DNA of 40,402 bases from Acidobacteriota bacterium (GTDB taxonomy: Bacteria; Acidobacteriota; UBA6911; RPQK01; JAJDTT01): contig JAJDTT010000218.1 of NCBI GenBank assembly GCA_022827025.1, positions 1 to 40,402 on the forward strand, given 5' to 3'. This document shows positions 1 to 8,256 of this stretch, one piece after another. Every line of letters starts with the position of its first letter. Within the stretch, counting starts at the first letter, position 1. Under the pieces are notes generated by a model, which had not been told where the DNA came from, ran no database searches, and saw only the letters and a program-made list of their open reading frames with translations. The translations under genes and the position numbers were made by a program.

Positions 1-16
1 GGGACAGGAAAGTCCC
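1..16. repeat. short GC-rich hairpin (REP-like)
   Basis: GGGAC and GTCCC arms flank a six-base AGGAAA loop. An inverted relative, with arms GGGGAC/GTCCCC and loop CTTCCT, lies at 434-451. Longer relatives lie at 26267-26287 and 26345-26364. The stretch 1-491 holds no convincing gene: its open frames are low-complexity Arg/Pro/Gly-rich translations of these repeats. Confidence 0.5.
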
Positions 17-150
17 CCCTCCGGGTGCCGCATGTTTTTCTCAGAAGTCCCCCACGGCCGGGCCTCCGGCAAGACAGCATGACCCCGCGAGAAACTGCAC
101 GGGGATTGTCCATCAGCGGCGCCCACCGCGTTGCCGCTGTCGAACGACTC

Positions 151-404
151 GTAGGGGCGCCCCTTGTGGTCGCCCTCCCCCTGAACGGCGCCACCGTCCG
201 CCGGCCATTGCCTGGGCACTACCGGACCGGGGGGGTGGAGCGGCGACTTGCTAGTCGCCGACTGGGAGCGGCGTCTGGAGCGGCGTCGTCCTCGGCGCCG
301 ACTGGGACCGGCGTCCTTCCGGGCGCCGGGAATGGCGACGTGGAGCGGCGACTCAGCCGGAGAACGCTGCGACCCCGCAGGGCACCCACAAGGGGCGCCC
401 CTAC
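151..404. repeat. 19-bp perfect inverted repeat pair (151-169 and 386-404)
   Basis: The arm GTAGGGGCGCCCCTTGTGG at 151-169 returns as its exact reverse complement at 386-404. About 216 bases of repeat-like, GC-rich sequence lie between the arms, including the hairpin at 241-260. No transposase frame is present between the arms, so this looks like dispersed intergenic repeat material rather than an insertion sequence. Confidence 0.6.
241..260. repeat. 8-bp-stem hairpin repeat, copy 1
   Basis: Arms CGGCGACT and AGTCGCCG enclose a TGCT tetraloop, preceded by GGAG. The element at 40193-40212 has the same layout (GGAG, 8-bp stem, loop TCCT), but its arms are CGGCGGTT/AACCGCCG. The two copies differ in the stem yet keep perfect pairing, so they are members of one REP-like family with compensatory changes. 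Confidence 0.6.
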
Positions 405-433
405 GGTCATCGGGGATTGGAAGTTTCAAAGGA

Positions 434-451
434 GGGGACCTTCCTGTCCCC
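434..451. repeat. short GC-rich hairpin (inverted relative of 1-16)
   Basis: GGGGAC, loop CTTCCT and GTCCCC form a 6-bp stem. It lies about 40 bases past the stop codon of the minus-strand gene ending at 492, so it could also act in transcript end formation, but no T-run follows it. Confidence 0.4.
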
Positions 452-491
452 CCGGAGGAGAGGGGACATCCCCGCCCCCTCGACAATCGGA

Positions 492-1559
492 TCAAGCGTT
501 GACGACCACGAGGATCTCACCGGCGAAGATGCGGGGATTGGTCCGAAACATCACCAGGACCCCATCCCGGGGGCTCCGAACTTCTTCCAACAGCGTGCCG
601 TCCAGATCCCGGATCACTCCCAGCAACTCCCCTTGCTTGACGCGCATTCCCACACGGGCGTCCGAGAAGAAGAGTCCGCTGCATCCGGACTTCATTGAGA
701 CATCCACGTCCCCGTCTCCGCAAAGCCGTAGCGGCTCGTAATCCGCTTCCAGCCCGGCCGCAGGAAGCTTCGCCATCCCCAGGAACTCCACCAGATTGGC
801 CAGCCCCCGGGTGTAGCAATCCACGTCGTCGGGGTGGGCGGCGCCTCCTCCCCGGGCTTCGGTGTACAGGGACGGGATCTCCAGCTTCAGCGTCTCGGTC
901 AAGGTCCGGCCGGGAGAGACCTTGGGATGCTCCCAGATCAAGGGGGCCCCGAAGCACTCCGCTGCCGCCCGGGCCGTCTCGGCCTGCCGGCCCAGGGACG
1001 CGTAGCCGACGAGAGTCATCATGGCGTTGTTCCGGCCCGAGCTGTGCAGGTCGATATAGAGGTCGGCATGCCGGAAGACCTTCTCCAGCATCAGGGCCGC
1101 CAGCCGCTCGCTCATGGACCCCGAAGGGGACCCGGGAAAGATACGCGCCATGTTGAGACCGTCCACGGGGTTCGCCCGCGTCGCCTGCCAGAACGCCGGC
1201 AGCGTCACCACCGGCACGGCGACAAAGGTGCCGGACAGGTTGGAAGGATCCAGGGCTTCGTAGGTCCGATAGATGGCCTCCATCCCCTCGTATTCGTCCC
1301 CGTGCACTCCGGCCGTCGTCACCAGAGTCTTGCCCGCTCCCGAGGCGCCCTTCACCGCCAGGACCGGGATCGACAGTGATTCGCCATCTAGCCGTGCCGC
1401 AATGGCGTCCGAAATCGCGTCCGGCGTAATCGTGTCGCCGCAGGTCGTCCGAACGGCGCCGGCCAGACCGGTCAGATCCGGCGCCTTCATCCGCAGCTCG
1501 TAGATGTCCTTGCTGGCTCGTGGCAAGTTTTCGAAATCGAATTCCTTATGCCGGCTCAT
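492..1559 (-). CDS. succinylglutamate desuccinylase/aspartoacylase family zinc amidohydrolase (M14-like)
   Basis: Members of this family are zinc carboxypeptidase-fold enzymes that remove acyl groups from N-acyl amino acids; the exact substrate cannot be read here. The family is shown by HGDE at residues 86-89 (zinc ligands His86 and Glu89) and DLHSSG at 170-175 (third ligand His172). The C-terminal third resembles the biotinyl/lipoyl-like beta domain common in this subfamily (SPRDGVLVMF region). The chosen start at 1559 follows a strong GGGAGGGG ribosome binding site about eight bases upstream; a longer open frame reaches 1616 but lacks one. GASGAGKT at residues 71-78 resembles a P-loop but sits in the strand leading to the zinc motif and is coincidental. 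The gene is divergent from the secreted protein gene at 1713. The family call is firm; the role is open. Confidence 0.85.
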   Translation of the reverse strand: MSRHKEFDFENLPRASKDIYELRMKAPDLTGLAGAVRTTCGDTITPDAISDAIAARLDGESLSIPVLAVKGASGAGKTLVTTAGVHGDEYEGMEAIYRTYEALDPSNLSGTFVAVPVVTLPAFWQATRANPVDGLNMARIFPGSPSGSMSERLAALMLEKVFRHADLYIDLHSSGRNNAMMTLVGYASLGRQAETARAAAECFGAPLIWEHPKVSPGRTLTETLKLEIPSLYTEARGGGAAHPDDVDCYTRGLANLVEFLGMAKLPAAGLEADYEPLRLCGDGDVDVSMKSGCSGLFFSDARVGMRVKQGELLGVIRDLDGTLLEEVRSPRDGVLVMFRTNPRIFAGEILVVVNA

Positions 1560-1712
1560 TCGTGACCCCTCCCGTTGACAGCCCTTGGCGAGAACGCTTC
1601 CGAAACGTATCCTCACATGATTGCGATTTCAACATGGACGGAACCGGAATTTTCGGCGTCTACGTGAAAACCTGCGGGACACCGGCACCCAATTGCGACC
1701 GAGGAGTGAATC

Positions 1713-3227
1713 ATGCGCGTAACCTGGCTTCGAATCTTGGCGTCGCTGGCCGTATCTGCGGCCGCGGCCGGCCCCTTCATTTCGGCAGGGGAGGCCACTT
1801 CCATGGAGGCCGTTGACATCGGTTCCCGGCTGGAACTGTTCGTGGACGACCACCTGATCGACAACATGGAGGGAGCGGAGATCCGATTTCACTCACCCTG
1901 GTCCGGCGGCACGGTCCTGGAATTCGATCGTCCCTGGGAGGGGAACACCAGTTGGCAATTGACCGTCTTCAAGGACGGCGACCTCTTCCGCATGTATTAC
2001 TTGGGCCGCACCGAACCGACCTATGCGAGGAAGGCCGGACTGCGGCCGGACGAGAAGCTCACACCCGATCATCCCAACTTCCTCTGCTACGCCGAAAGCC
2101 GGGACGGGATCCATTGGACGCGGCCCAATCTCGGCCTCTACGAGTTCAACGGATCCACCGAAAACAACATCGTCACCGCCGATCTTCCAGGAGCACCCCT
2201 GCTGGACACCCGGCCGGGAGTCGACCCGGCGATCCGCTTCAAGGCGCCGGGCGGAGTCGGCATCAATCCCCGATTCGGCCAGGCCAGCAAACGCTCGGTC
2301 GGCCTGGTGCTCTGGGTCTCGCCCGACGGGCTCAATTGGAAGAAGTGGCGGGAGGACCCTCTCTTCGTCACGTCGCTGCCCAATGCCTTCGATTCCATCA
2401 ACCTCCTCTTCTGGTCCGAATCGGAACAGCAGTACGTCTTCTACTTCCGCTACATGCTCCAGGACGTGCGCACCTTCGCCCGGACCACGTCCAAGGACCT
2501 CCTCGACTGGACCGAGCCGGTCCCCTGCACTTTCAACGGCAACGCCCGGCCGGTGGATCACCTCTACACGAATGCCGCGACGCCCTACTTCCGGGCTCCG
2601 CATATCTATCTGGGGTTTCCCAAACGGTTCCAGCCCTTGCGGCAGATCCACGACGACGCTCCCCGGCCCGGCATTTCGGAGACCGTCTTCATGACGAGTC
2701 GTGACGGGATCGACTGGAACGTCGTCCCGGAGGCGTTCATCCGCCCCGGGAGGCAAGAACGAAACTGGATCCACCGGACCAACAGCACGGCCGCGGGCGT
2801 GATTCCCATCATCAACGACGAGATGTCGATCTACGTGTCCCGCAACTACACCTACCCGTCCACCTACCTGGAGCGATTCGTCTTGCGCACCGATGGCTTC
2901 ACCTCCATCAATGCGCCCTATTCCGGCGGGGAATTCGTGACCAAGCCGTTCCGGTTCGAGGGGCGGGACCTGGTCCTCAACTTCTCGACCTCGGCCGTGG
3001 GCAGCATCCGAATCGAGGTCCAGGACCAGGACGGTCAACCCATTCCGGGTTTCACGCTGGAGGAATCGCCGGTCATCTTCGGCGATCACATTCAGAGGAG
3101 GATCCGGTGGAGCCGGCCGGGATTCCTACCGACCGATCCCATGAGATTCGACCGGTTGGCGGAAAGACCGATTCGGCTGCGCTTCGTCATGAAGGATGCG
3201 GATGTCTATTCCTTTCGGTTCAAGTGA
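1713..3227 (+). CDS. secreted five-bladed beta-propeller glycosidase-like protein
   Basis: A 504-residue protein with an N-terminal signal peptide: MRVTWLRI, then an Ala-rich hydrophobic core, with likely cleavage near residue 20-25. It therefore acts outside the cytoplasm. The mature part has repeated aromatic/Asp blade motifs such as SRDGIHW, SPDGLNW and SRDGIDW. These are typical of the GH32/GH43/sialidase-type propeller fold found in many secreted proteins of Planctomycetes, Verrucomicrobia and Acidobacteria. I cannot point to a proven catalytic triad, so glycoside hydrolysis is an inference from the fold. Translation starts at ATG 1713 behind GAGGAGTG. No partner gene adjoins it; the next frame downstream is a decayed HigB. 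Confidence 0.65.
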   Translation: MRVTWLRILASLAVSAAAAGPFISAGEATSMEAVDIGSRLELFVDDHLIDNMEGAEIRFHSPWSGGTVLEFDRPWEGNTSWQLTVFKDGDLFRMYYLGRTEPTYARKAGLRPDEKLTPDHPNFLCYAESRDGIHWTRPNLGLYEFNGSTENNIVTADLPGAPLLDTRPGVDPAIRFKAPGGVGINPRFGQASKRSVGLVLWVSPDGLNWKKWREDPLFVTSLPNAFDSINLLFWSESEQQYVFYFRYMLQDVRTFARTTSKDLLDWTEPVPCTFNGNARPVDHLYTNAATPYFRAPHIYLGFPKRFQPLRQIHDDAPRPGISETVFMTSRDGIDWNVVPEAFIRPGRQERNWIHRTNSTAAGVIPIINDEMSIYVSRNYTYPSTYLERFVLRTDGFTSINAPYSGGEFVTKPFRFEGRDLVLNFSTSAVGSIRIEVQDQDGQPIPGFTLEESPVIFGDHIQRRIRWSRPGFLPTDPMRFDRLAERPIRLRFVMKDADVYSFRFK

Positions 3228-3312
3228 GGGACCCGATCCGGCTGGCTGAGGGGAGCATAGCGTTCGCGGACACGGGGTATAGAGTGCCGGCGCCCAACAC
3301 GCCGATCCGAGA

Positions 3313-3495
3313 TTGCCCCGCAACCGTTTCGAAGCGTTCAAGGGTGGCCGCAAAGGCCTGTACAGCATCCGCATCAACGACCAGTGGCGGATTTGCTTCG
3401 AATGGCCCAACGGATCCCCCGGACCCGAGAATGTGGAGATTGTCGACAAACATTGGGAAAATCGCTATGATCGCACCCACAATCCATCCCGGTAA
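3313..3495 (+). pseudogene. higB: HigB-type RelE-superfamily toxin, truncated at the 5' side
   Basis: The C-terminal half is unmistakable: LPRNRFEAFKGGRKG followed by YSIRINDQWRICFEW and VEIVDKH. In HigB mRNA interferases this part follows about 40 residues of N-terminal fold. Here the frame is closed by a TAG at 3280-3282, and nothing between that stop and residue LPRN resembles the missing half. A few HigB-like residues (IAFADTG) occur just upstream in another frame, suggesting an internal deletion plus frame change. The frame overlaps the start of the intact antitoxin gene by 29 bases, the usual HigBA arrangement. Probably non-functional. Confidence 0.6.
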
Positions 3496-3721
3496 ACATG
3501 TCGCCGAGGAACTGAAAGATCTCAATATGAGCGCCGCCGCGCTTGCGCGCCGGCTCAAGGTTCCTACGAACCGCATCACTGAGATTCTGAAAGGATGGAG
3601 GGCCATTGCCATCGACACGGCCCTGCGCCTAGACCGCTTCTTCGGCACCAGAACGAAATTTTGGCTCAATCTGCGGAAGCTCTATGAGCTACGCCTTGCC
3701 GAGCAGAAAGTCAGCAAATAG
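3467..3721 (+). CDS. higA: HigA-type antitoxin, XRE helix-turn-helix
   Basis: This 84-residue protein matches the HigA family almost end to end: HPGKHVAEEL at the start, a helix-turn-helix (MSAAALARRLKVPTNRITEI), then TALRLDRFFGTRTKFWLNL and a basic tail. HigA binds and silences the HigB mRNA interferase and represses its own operon. ATG 3467 is chosen because it gives the family-typical N-terminus MIAPTIHPG; an earlier in-frame start would add residues foreign to the family. The toxin frame just upstream is degraded, so this is now effectively an orphan antitoxin. It marks the left edge of the accessory region. Confidence 0.85.
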   Translation: MIAPTIHPGKHVAEELKDLNMSAAALARRLKVPTNRITEILKGWRAIAIDTALRLDRFFGTRTKFWLNLRKLYELRLAEQKVSK

Positions 3722-4167
3722 ATCAAGACCCTGCCAACGATCAAGAACCAACGGTTCACGCCTGAAATTTCACTACGGCCCAAGATACTGAGCCCACGGT
3801 TAAGGGGAATATCTGGTGGGAAGTGATGATCCCGCGAGCCGATGGGAGGGGCAAATTGGCTTGGGCCAAATGTCGGTCCAGCATCGCGCATTACAGATTC
3901 GGGGTGCCATGCTTCGACGAAGAGCTTGTCCACCTCCGTCAGAGTTTCAGGAGCAGAGCAGAATTCCAATAGCCCTCAAACTCCATAGTCTATCCCTAAA
4001 AGGTGGTAGGATAATTGCGGATGCTGCCTGGGATACTTGCGAGATCCCTCGCGGGCAAGTCTCAGAAAAAGAGCCGGATGTGGCAAGGAACGATTTAACG
4101 AATTCAGGGTCGCTCTCTTAGGATATGGGGAAATGTCTCAGTCTTTATCATTAGAGGACACAGTTCC
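3722..4167. other. intergenic stretch before the seven-gene cassette
   Basis: I see no convincing gene: the open frames on either strand have no family resemblance and no good ribosome binding sites. A nested hairpin lies at 4035-4060 (outer ACTT/AAGT, inner GCGAG/CTCGC with loop ATCC). Base composition shifts here toward the A+T-richer style of the cassette that follows. Any promoter for the cassette should lie in the last ~150 bases, but I cannot pick a clear -35/-10 pair. Confidence 0.5.
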
Positions 4168-5382
4168 ATGAAAGGAATGAAGTCTTTAATCTCAGCCCAA
4201 GAAAGCATAATCAAACAAGTCGGTGCCCCGGGAACCTTGCTCAAACGCCTCAAAGACAAGGAGGCTCGAGGCAAGTTGGCCACGTTGTTGGGCTCGACGC
4301 TACCCCCGGAGCTACGTCTTCGTGCACTATTAGCCCTAGGCAAACAGCCTTCACCTGATCTTCTTTCTGAAGACAATATTCGCCGTTCGTTGACGGCGAA
4401 GGATTGCCTCAGTCGGATTGCACGCCTCACTGTCAAGACATCCGTTCTTGAGGCCAGCGAATCGCTCCGATCGGCTGCCACATTGGCACAGACTGCCAGT
4501 GAAGATGACCTTCCTGTCGCGATCGGGAAATTTGCAAGAATAGTTGAAAAATGGGACACCAATAGGGAAAAGGTCAAGGTCAGCGACCAGACGATTCTCG
4601 AGTTCATTCGGCTGACCGATGCTTTGTGTCAAAAGTCGTCTAAGGTGCGGCATCGATACTTCAAGAAAAAACGTGAACTCTTTTTGCGTTTGGCCCAAGT
4701 TGGCGCTCGTTGGGCCGTCAGTTCCAACAAGCCTGAACAGTTGGCAGGAGCTCTTCGATTGCTAGGAAGCGTCGAGAAATTCGCGTCACTCTCCATCCAG
4801 GACGAAATGGACGACTCCGAACAATTCGCCGTAGTTATCCGGGATTTGAGGCAAAAGAGCATCGACTACATGATTTCAAGTGCCTCTTCATCAGACATCT
4901 TGACCTTAGAGAGACTTGCGAGATCCCTGCTTCGGGGTCATTTTAGTCGAGAGGTCACCGCCGCGACGCTTAATGAACTATACGAGCAAAGATATGCCTT
5001 TGACGAAGAAATACAGGCCACACTCGCTTCTTTGTCAGGACGTCAACCTACGCGTACTGGATTTCATGCTTTGGATGCTAGTTTGGAACAAACAAAGATG
5101 CTACAGCTGGCGAGCATCCTGCTACGCGCATGGAAGGTCCGCCACGAAGGACTAGGCTCAAGCGAGGTCTTTGAAGAAATGCAATCGGTGCTCCGCAACT
5201 TCTTTGATTTACGCCTTATTGATTGCGTCGATGAATCCCAAACTTACAATCCTCGAATTCACGAATTCGTCCACGGCGAGAATCGCACAGCAACCGTGCG
5301 CGTCATCCGTCCGCTAGTTGAACAGTCGCACGATCCGTCACGTATTATCGTAAAGGCATTGGTTAGACCAGTGCTCGACTAG
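4168..5382 (+). CDS. protein with GrpE-like C-terminal domain, first gene of the cassette
   Basis: 404 residues. The first ~300 are largely helical, with no family I recognise. The last ~70 resemble the beta domain of GrpE, the nucleotide exchange factor of Hsp70: YNPRIHEF at residues 360-367 matches the GrpE F/Y-D/N-P-x-x-HE signature, followed by TVRVIRPLV and RIIVKALVRPVL, which parallel the final strands of GrpE. The next gene, ten bases downstream, encodes an Hsp70-like ATPase, which strongly supports the reading. I infer that it is a dedicated exchange factor or adaptor for that ATPase, with a greatly enlarged N-terminal part (classical GrpE is about 200 residues). A GAGGA motif lies about a dozen bases before ATG 4168. 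The 15-base string at 4914-4928 also occurs upstream at 4035-4049, which may be chance. Confidence 0.65.
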   Translation: MKGMKSLISAQESIIKQVGAPGTLLKRLKDKEARGKLATLLGSTLPPELRLRALLALGKQPSPDLLSEDNIRRSLTAKDCLSRIARLTVKTSVLEASESLRSAATLAQTASEDDLPVAIGKFARIVEKWDTNREKVKVSDQTILEFIRLTDALCQKSSKVRHRYFKKKRELFLRLAQVGARWAVSSNKPEQLAGALRLLGSVEKFASLSIQDEMDDSEQFAVVIRDLRQKSIDYMISSASSSDILTLERLARSLLRGHFSREVTAATLNELYEQRYAFDEEIQATLASLSGRQPTRTGFHALDASLEQTKMLQLASILLRAWKVRHEGLGSSEVFEEMQSVLRNFFDLRLIDCVDESQTYNPRIHEFVHGENRTATVRVIRPLVEQSHDPSRIIVKALVRPVLD

Positions 5383-5392
5383 AGGTTAAGAT

Positions 5393-6748
5393 ATGGAAAA
5401 CGACAAGTCACATTTAGGCATTGACTGGGGAACTCACTCGGCAAAGTGGGCTGTTCGGTTAGCGGGTACAAAAGAGATCGCTCCTAAGATGCCATTATAC
5501 AGTTCCGACCTTGCTCGAACAGGAGACAGCCTGACTTTCTCCCCGGATTCTACAACTATCGATGAGGATTCTCTGATAACGTCGATCAAGAGCCGATTGA
5601 TTCAGGACCCTCTCGGCCAAGACTTCTGGGATTCTGATCGGCGAGACACGGGGACCTCCCTGGGACAGGCGGTAGCATTCAGCCTATGCTGCCTTTTGAA
5701 TGATGCCGTGTCCCATATCACACGAAACGTTGGTGCGTATCCTATTGAAATTGGGTTCTCGTTCCCGAATTGGCTAGTTGAGGACACGAAAGCAGCAAGA
5801 GTCGCCGTTAGACATTTCCGCCAAGCCGTTGGAGTGGCCGTCAACCTTCTCGGTCACGTGCCAACCAACGAGCTACCTCTGCCCCAAATGAGTTTCCCGA
5901 TCATTCGATGGAAGGATCTGGTACGTCAAGTCTTGCCATGCTCTAATGAAGCGGACGGCAACGACGAGACGTTAAACATCGATAACATGACCCAAAAGGT
6001 GTTTAGCTTGCCAGCGCACGATGTGAAATGGAGCTTCCTTGTGGAATCCGGCGCGGCCGGTCTCCCGTACCTACGGGACATGGATACCAGCATCAACCTC
6101 GTACCTGGGGCCCCTGGCTTGGTAAAACTTCTCGTAGTTGATGTGGGCGCAGGTTCGACTGACGTGGGCTATATGTTGCGGGTCCAGAATCGGAACACGC
6201 AACGGGAAAATTTCTACTACTTTATGCCTGCGTCAAGCTTTCCCGAAGCTGGGAGTGTGCTTACACAGGAACTGAAGAAGTATAGTAGTGCTAGAAATGA
6301 TCCAATAACAGACCGGGAAGCCGAGTCACGCAAGCTCGAAGATACAAGCTGGGCAAAACTTCCATTTGTTGCTTCATGGCAGAGACGAATCTGTGAACAC
6401 GTTAGAGTGTACGTCGAAGGTATTCCAGATGAAAGATGGTTGCCTCTGCCCGTGCCATTGAACATTATAATAACAGGTGGATCGGGCCTCGTTCCAGGTT
6501 TAGCAAACGCTGTCAAAAATGCCGTTGTAGAAGCACTTAAGCGTTCATACTTCGGACAAGCGACGCAGCGAGAGGTCGCCGTCTCTGGAAGCTATATTCG
6601 TGATCTACCTTTTCGGATGGACGCTGCGTATGCCCAGCGTGCAGTTAGCATTGGAGCAAGCGACCCCGAAAAGCCAGGTTTTCAATTCTTGCCCAATTTG
6701 GATCCACCGATCAATGAGAGAATTCAAGCACGACGCCCCTGGGTATGA
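5393..6748 (+). CDS. Hsp70/actin-fold ATPase lacking a substrate-binding domain
   Basis: 451 residues forming only the nucleotide-binding half of an Hsp70-type protein. Phosphate-1 motif is LGIDWGTHSAKW (residues 8-19), phosphate-2 is VVDVGAGSTDVGY (248-260), and the adenosine motif is IITGGSGLVPGL (359-370). Chaperone DnaK is about 640 residues with a beta-sandwich peptide-binding domain and helical lid; both are absent, and the frame ends soon after the ATPase core. It is therefore more likely an ATP-driven switch than a general chaperone. It follows the GrpE-like gene by ten bases and is surely co-transcribed with it. The 318-base gap after it is the largest inside the cassette. Family confidence is high; biological role is inferred from context. 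Confidence 0.8.
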   Translation: MENDKSHLGIDWGTHSAKWAVRLAGTKEIAPKMPLYSSDLARTGDSLTFSPDSTTIDEDSLITSIKSRLIQDPLGQDFWDSDRRDTGTSLGQAVAFSLCCLLNDAVSHITRNVGAYPIEIGFSFPNWLVEDTKAARVAVRHFRQAVGVAVNLLGHVPTNELPLPQMSFPIIRWKDLVRQVLPCSNEADGNDETLNIDNMTQKVFSLPAHDVKWSFLVESGAAGLPYLRDMDTSINLVPGAPGLVKLLVVDVGAGSTDVGYMLRVQNRNTQRENFYYFMPASSFPEAGSVLTQELKKYSSARNDPITDREAESRKLEDTSWAKLPFVASWQRRICEHVRVYVEGIPDERWLPLPVPLNIIITGGSGLVPGLANAVKNAVVEALKRSYFGQATQREVAVSGSYIRDLPFRMDAAYAQRAVSIGASDPEKPGFQFLPNLDPPINERIQARRPWV

Positions 6749-7066
6749 TTTAGCAAGAACGGAAACTTGAACTGCTGGCCGCCGAAAGAGTATCAAGAGA
6801 CGTCAAAGGCAAGCCTGGACGGTGTTTCCAGCGCGTTGCCGCGGACGTTCACTTGGTGTGCGCCCAACAGGAAACGGCTGAACCAACAAGATCGGGGTAA
6901 ACATCTGATCGAAAAAACGCCGGCGTTTGAGCGTAGACAACTGAAGCCCACACGCAGGCAGTTATGCGTGCGGCTTCCTTCTCTGCCGACGAATCGCCTC
7001 CCGCTAAAACACCCGTTTCCCAACCACCACCCGAACAGAGATCAAAACCGCAAGGAGTAGCACACG
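6749..7066 (+). promoter_or_regulatory. 318-base gap inside the cassette with a perfect palindrome
   Basis: No convincing gene is present. A 14-bp perfect palindrome, AAACGCCGGCGTTT, lies at 6915-6928, about 140 bases before the next gene. A second hairpin (CACGCA/TGCGTG, 8-base loop) lies at 6951-6970. The other cassette junctions are mostly tight, so this gap may carry an internal promoter and an operator that lets the ATPase/nuclease half be controlled apart from the Hsp70/GrpE half. That is inference; no clear -10 is identified. Confidence 0.35.
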
Positions 7067-8197
7067 ATGTTCGATCATCTCTGTCTACAACGATGGCCCT
7101 TCGTCGTGGTGCCCGAACCGGCGCGCTGCGATTTCATTGCGGACAGAAAGCAGGTACGCGAAGATCTAGAAAAGCTCCTGCGCAATTTGTCACGGCAAAA
7201 TGCCTCTTCCATTCATCCAATATGGTCCTGGTTCGGTGCTGGCAAGACGCACACCCTTTACTATCTCTCAAACCGCGCGGACGAGATACGTAGGCAAGGC
7301 ACCAGTCACCTTAGAACCATATACAGTGAATTTCCCCGAAGCCCCCGCTCATTTGTGGATGTTTACAAAAGTTTCGCGCTTAGGCTGGACCGGAAAGTAT
7401 TGTACGATGCTTATCTTGAGATTTGCACATCCCGGCATGCCGCGTGTCTGGAGCAGAACCTACTCGCCACTTCATCTGATCTCGTGGCCATGCTTAAGAT
7501 CCTGGTATTTGGGGAGTCGGCCGATCAGGACTTGGCAATGCGCTGGGTACGGGCAGAACCCCTGCGGGTCGCCGACTGTCGTAAGCTTGGCATATCCCAG
7601 AAGATCACGTCGTCTGAGGATTCGAGCCGAGTTCTCATCGGCCTCGTGCGGATGTTCGGCCTTACTGCTAGCTCACAGAACCAGATCAATTCTCGGCTGA
7701 TCTGGCTGCTGGACGAACTCCAGAGAATCGATCATTTGCCGCCTCGATTACGTAACGAGATTAACATTGGTCTGCACTCGACATTCAACGCGTGTCCGAC
7801 TGGCTTCAGCATGATTTTATCGTTTTCCGGTCAACCTACGGAAGCACTTCCCGCTTGGTTTAGCCCCGAGCTTAAGGACCGTATCGGAAGAACAAAGGTC
7901 ATGATTCTACCGCCTATGCAAACAGAGGACGCACTGAAATTCGTCGAGGATATCCTGGCGCATTGCCGTCCAACCGACAACTCTCATGTCGATCCCTATT
8001 TTCCATTTTCGGAAGATACATCCCGGACTATCATCGAAGATATCAAGGAGCACGGCGAACTGAAGCCGCGTGCAATAATGCAAGCCTTTCATGCCGTATT
8101 GCTGGAAGCGGACCCTCAGATCGAGGACAAGAAAATGCAGGTCGTTTCCCCCGAATTTGCAAAGACAGTTTTGGCAGAACTCGTGCAACTTGATTGA
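7067..8197 (+). CDS. AAA/ORC-like P-loop ATPase 1 of the cassette
   Basis: 376 residues. The P-loop is SWFGAGKTH (residues 54-62), in which the first glycine of GxxxxGKT is replaced by Ser54. Walker B is LIWLLDE (211-217). The rest looks like an AAA+ helical lid, and the C-terminus may be a small helical or winged domain. It shares the ..GAGKTHTL and LLDE signatures with the ATPase encoded at 8760, so the two are probably related and may form a hetero-oligomer. The start is ATG 7067 behind AAGGAG. A 59-base gap separates it from the phospholipase-D-type gene. No fused nuclease domain is visible. The ATPase call is firm; its job (loading, sensing or signalling) is inference. Confidence 0.75.
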   Translation: MFDHLCLQRWPFVVVPEPARCDFIADRKQVREDLEKLLRNLSRQNASSIHPIWSWFGAGKTHTLYYLSNRADEIRRQGTSHLRTIYSEFPRSPRSFVDVYKSFALRLDRKVLYDAYLEICTSRHAACLEQNLLATSSDLVAMLKILVFGESADQDLAMRWVRAEPLRVADCRKLGISQKITSSEDSSRVLIGLVRMFGLTASSQNQINSRLIWLLDELQRIDHLPPRLRNEINIGLHSTFNACPTGFSMILSFSGQPTEALPAWFSPELKDRIGRTKVMILPPMQTEDALKFVEDILAHCRPTDNSHVDPYFPFSEDTSRTIIEDIKEHGELKPRAIMQAFHAVLLEADPQIEDKKMQVVSPEFAKTVLAELVQLD

Positions 8198-8256
8198 CTG
8201 ATAACCGGCCACGAGTCTGGTGACTGCAATAATAAACGAGGGTAAACTGGGACAAC

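Noticed and set aside
1326-1349. P-loop-like GASGAGKT in the aspartoacylase-family protein
   Set aside because: It precedes the zinc motif HGDE in a zinc-hydrolase fold and there is no Walker B; the match is coincidental.
1893-3089. Minus-strand open frame of ~400 codons opposite the secreted propeller protein
   Set aside because: It is the shadow of a signal-peptide protein with clear repeat motifs on the other strand; the antisense translation is Gly/Asp/Val/Arg-rich with no motif.
4035-4928. 15-base direct repeat ACTTGCGAGATCCCT at 4035-4049 and 4914-4928
   Set aside because: In 40 kb one such 15-mer pair is about what chance would give; there is no third copy and no related flanking sequence.
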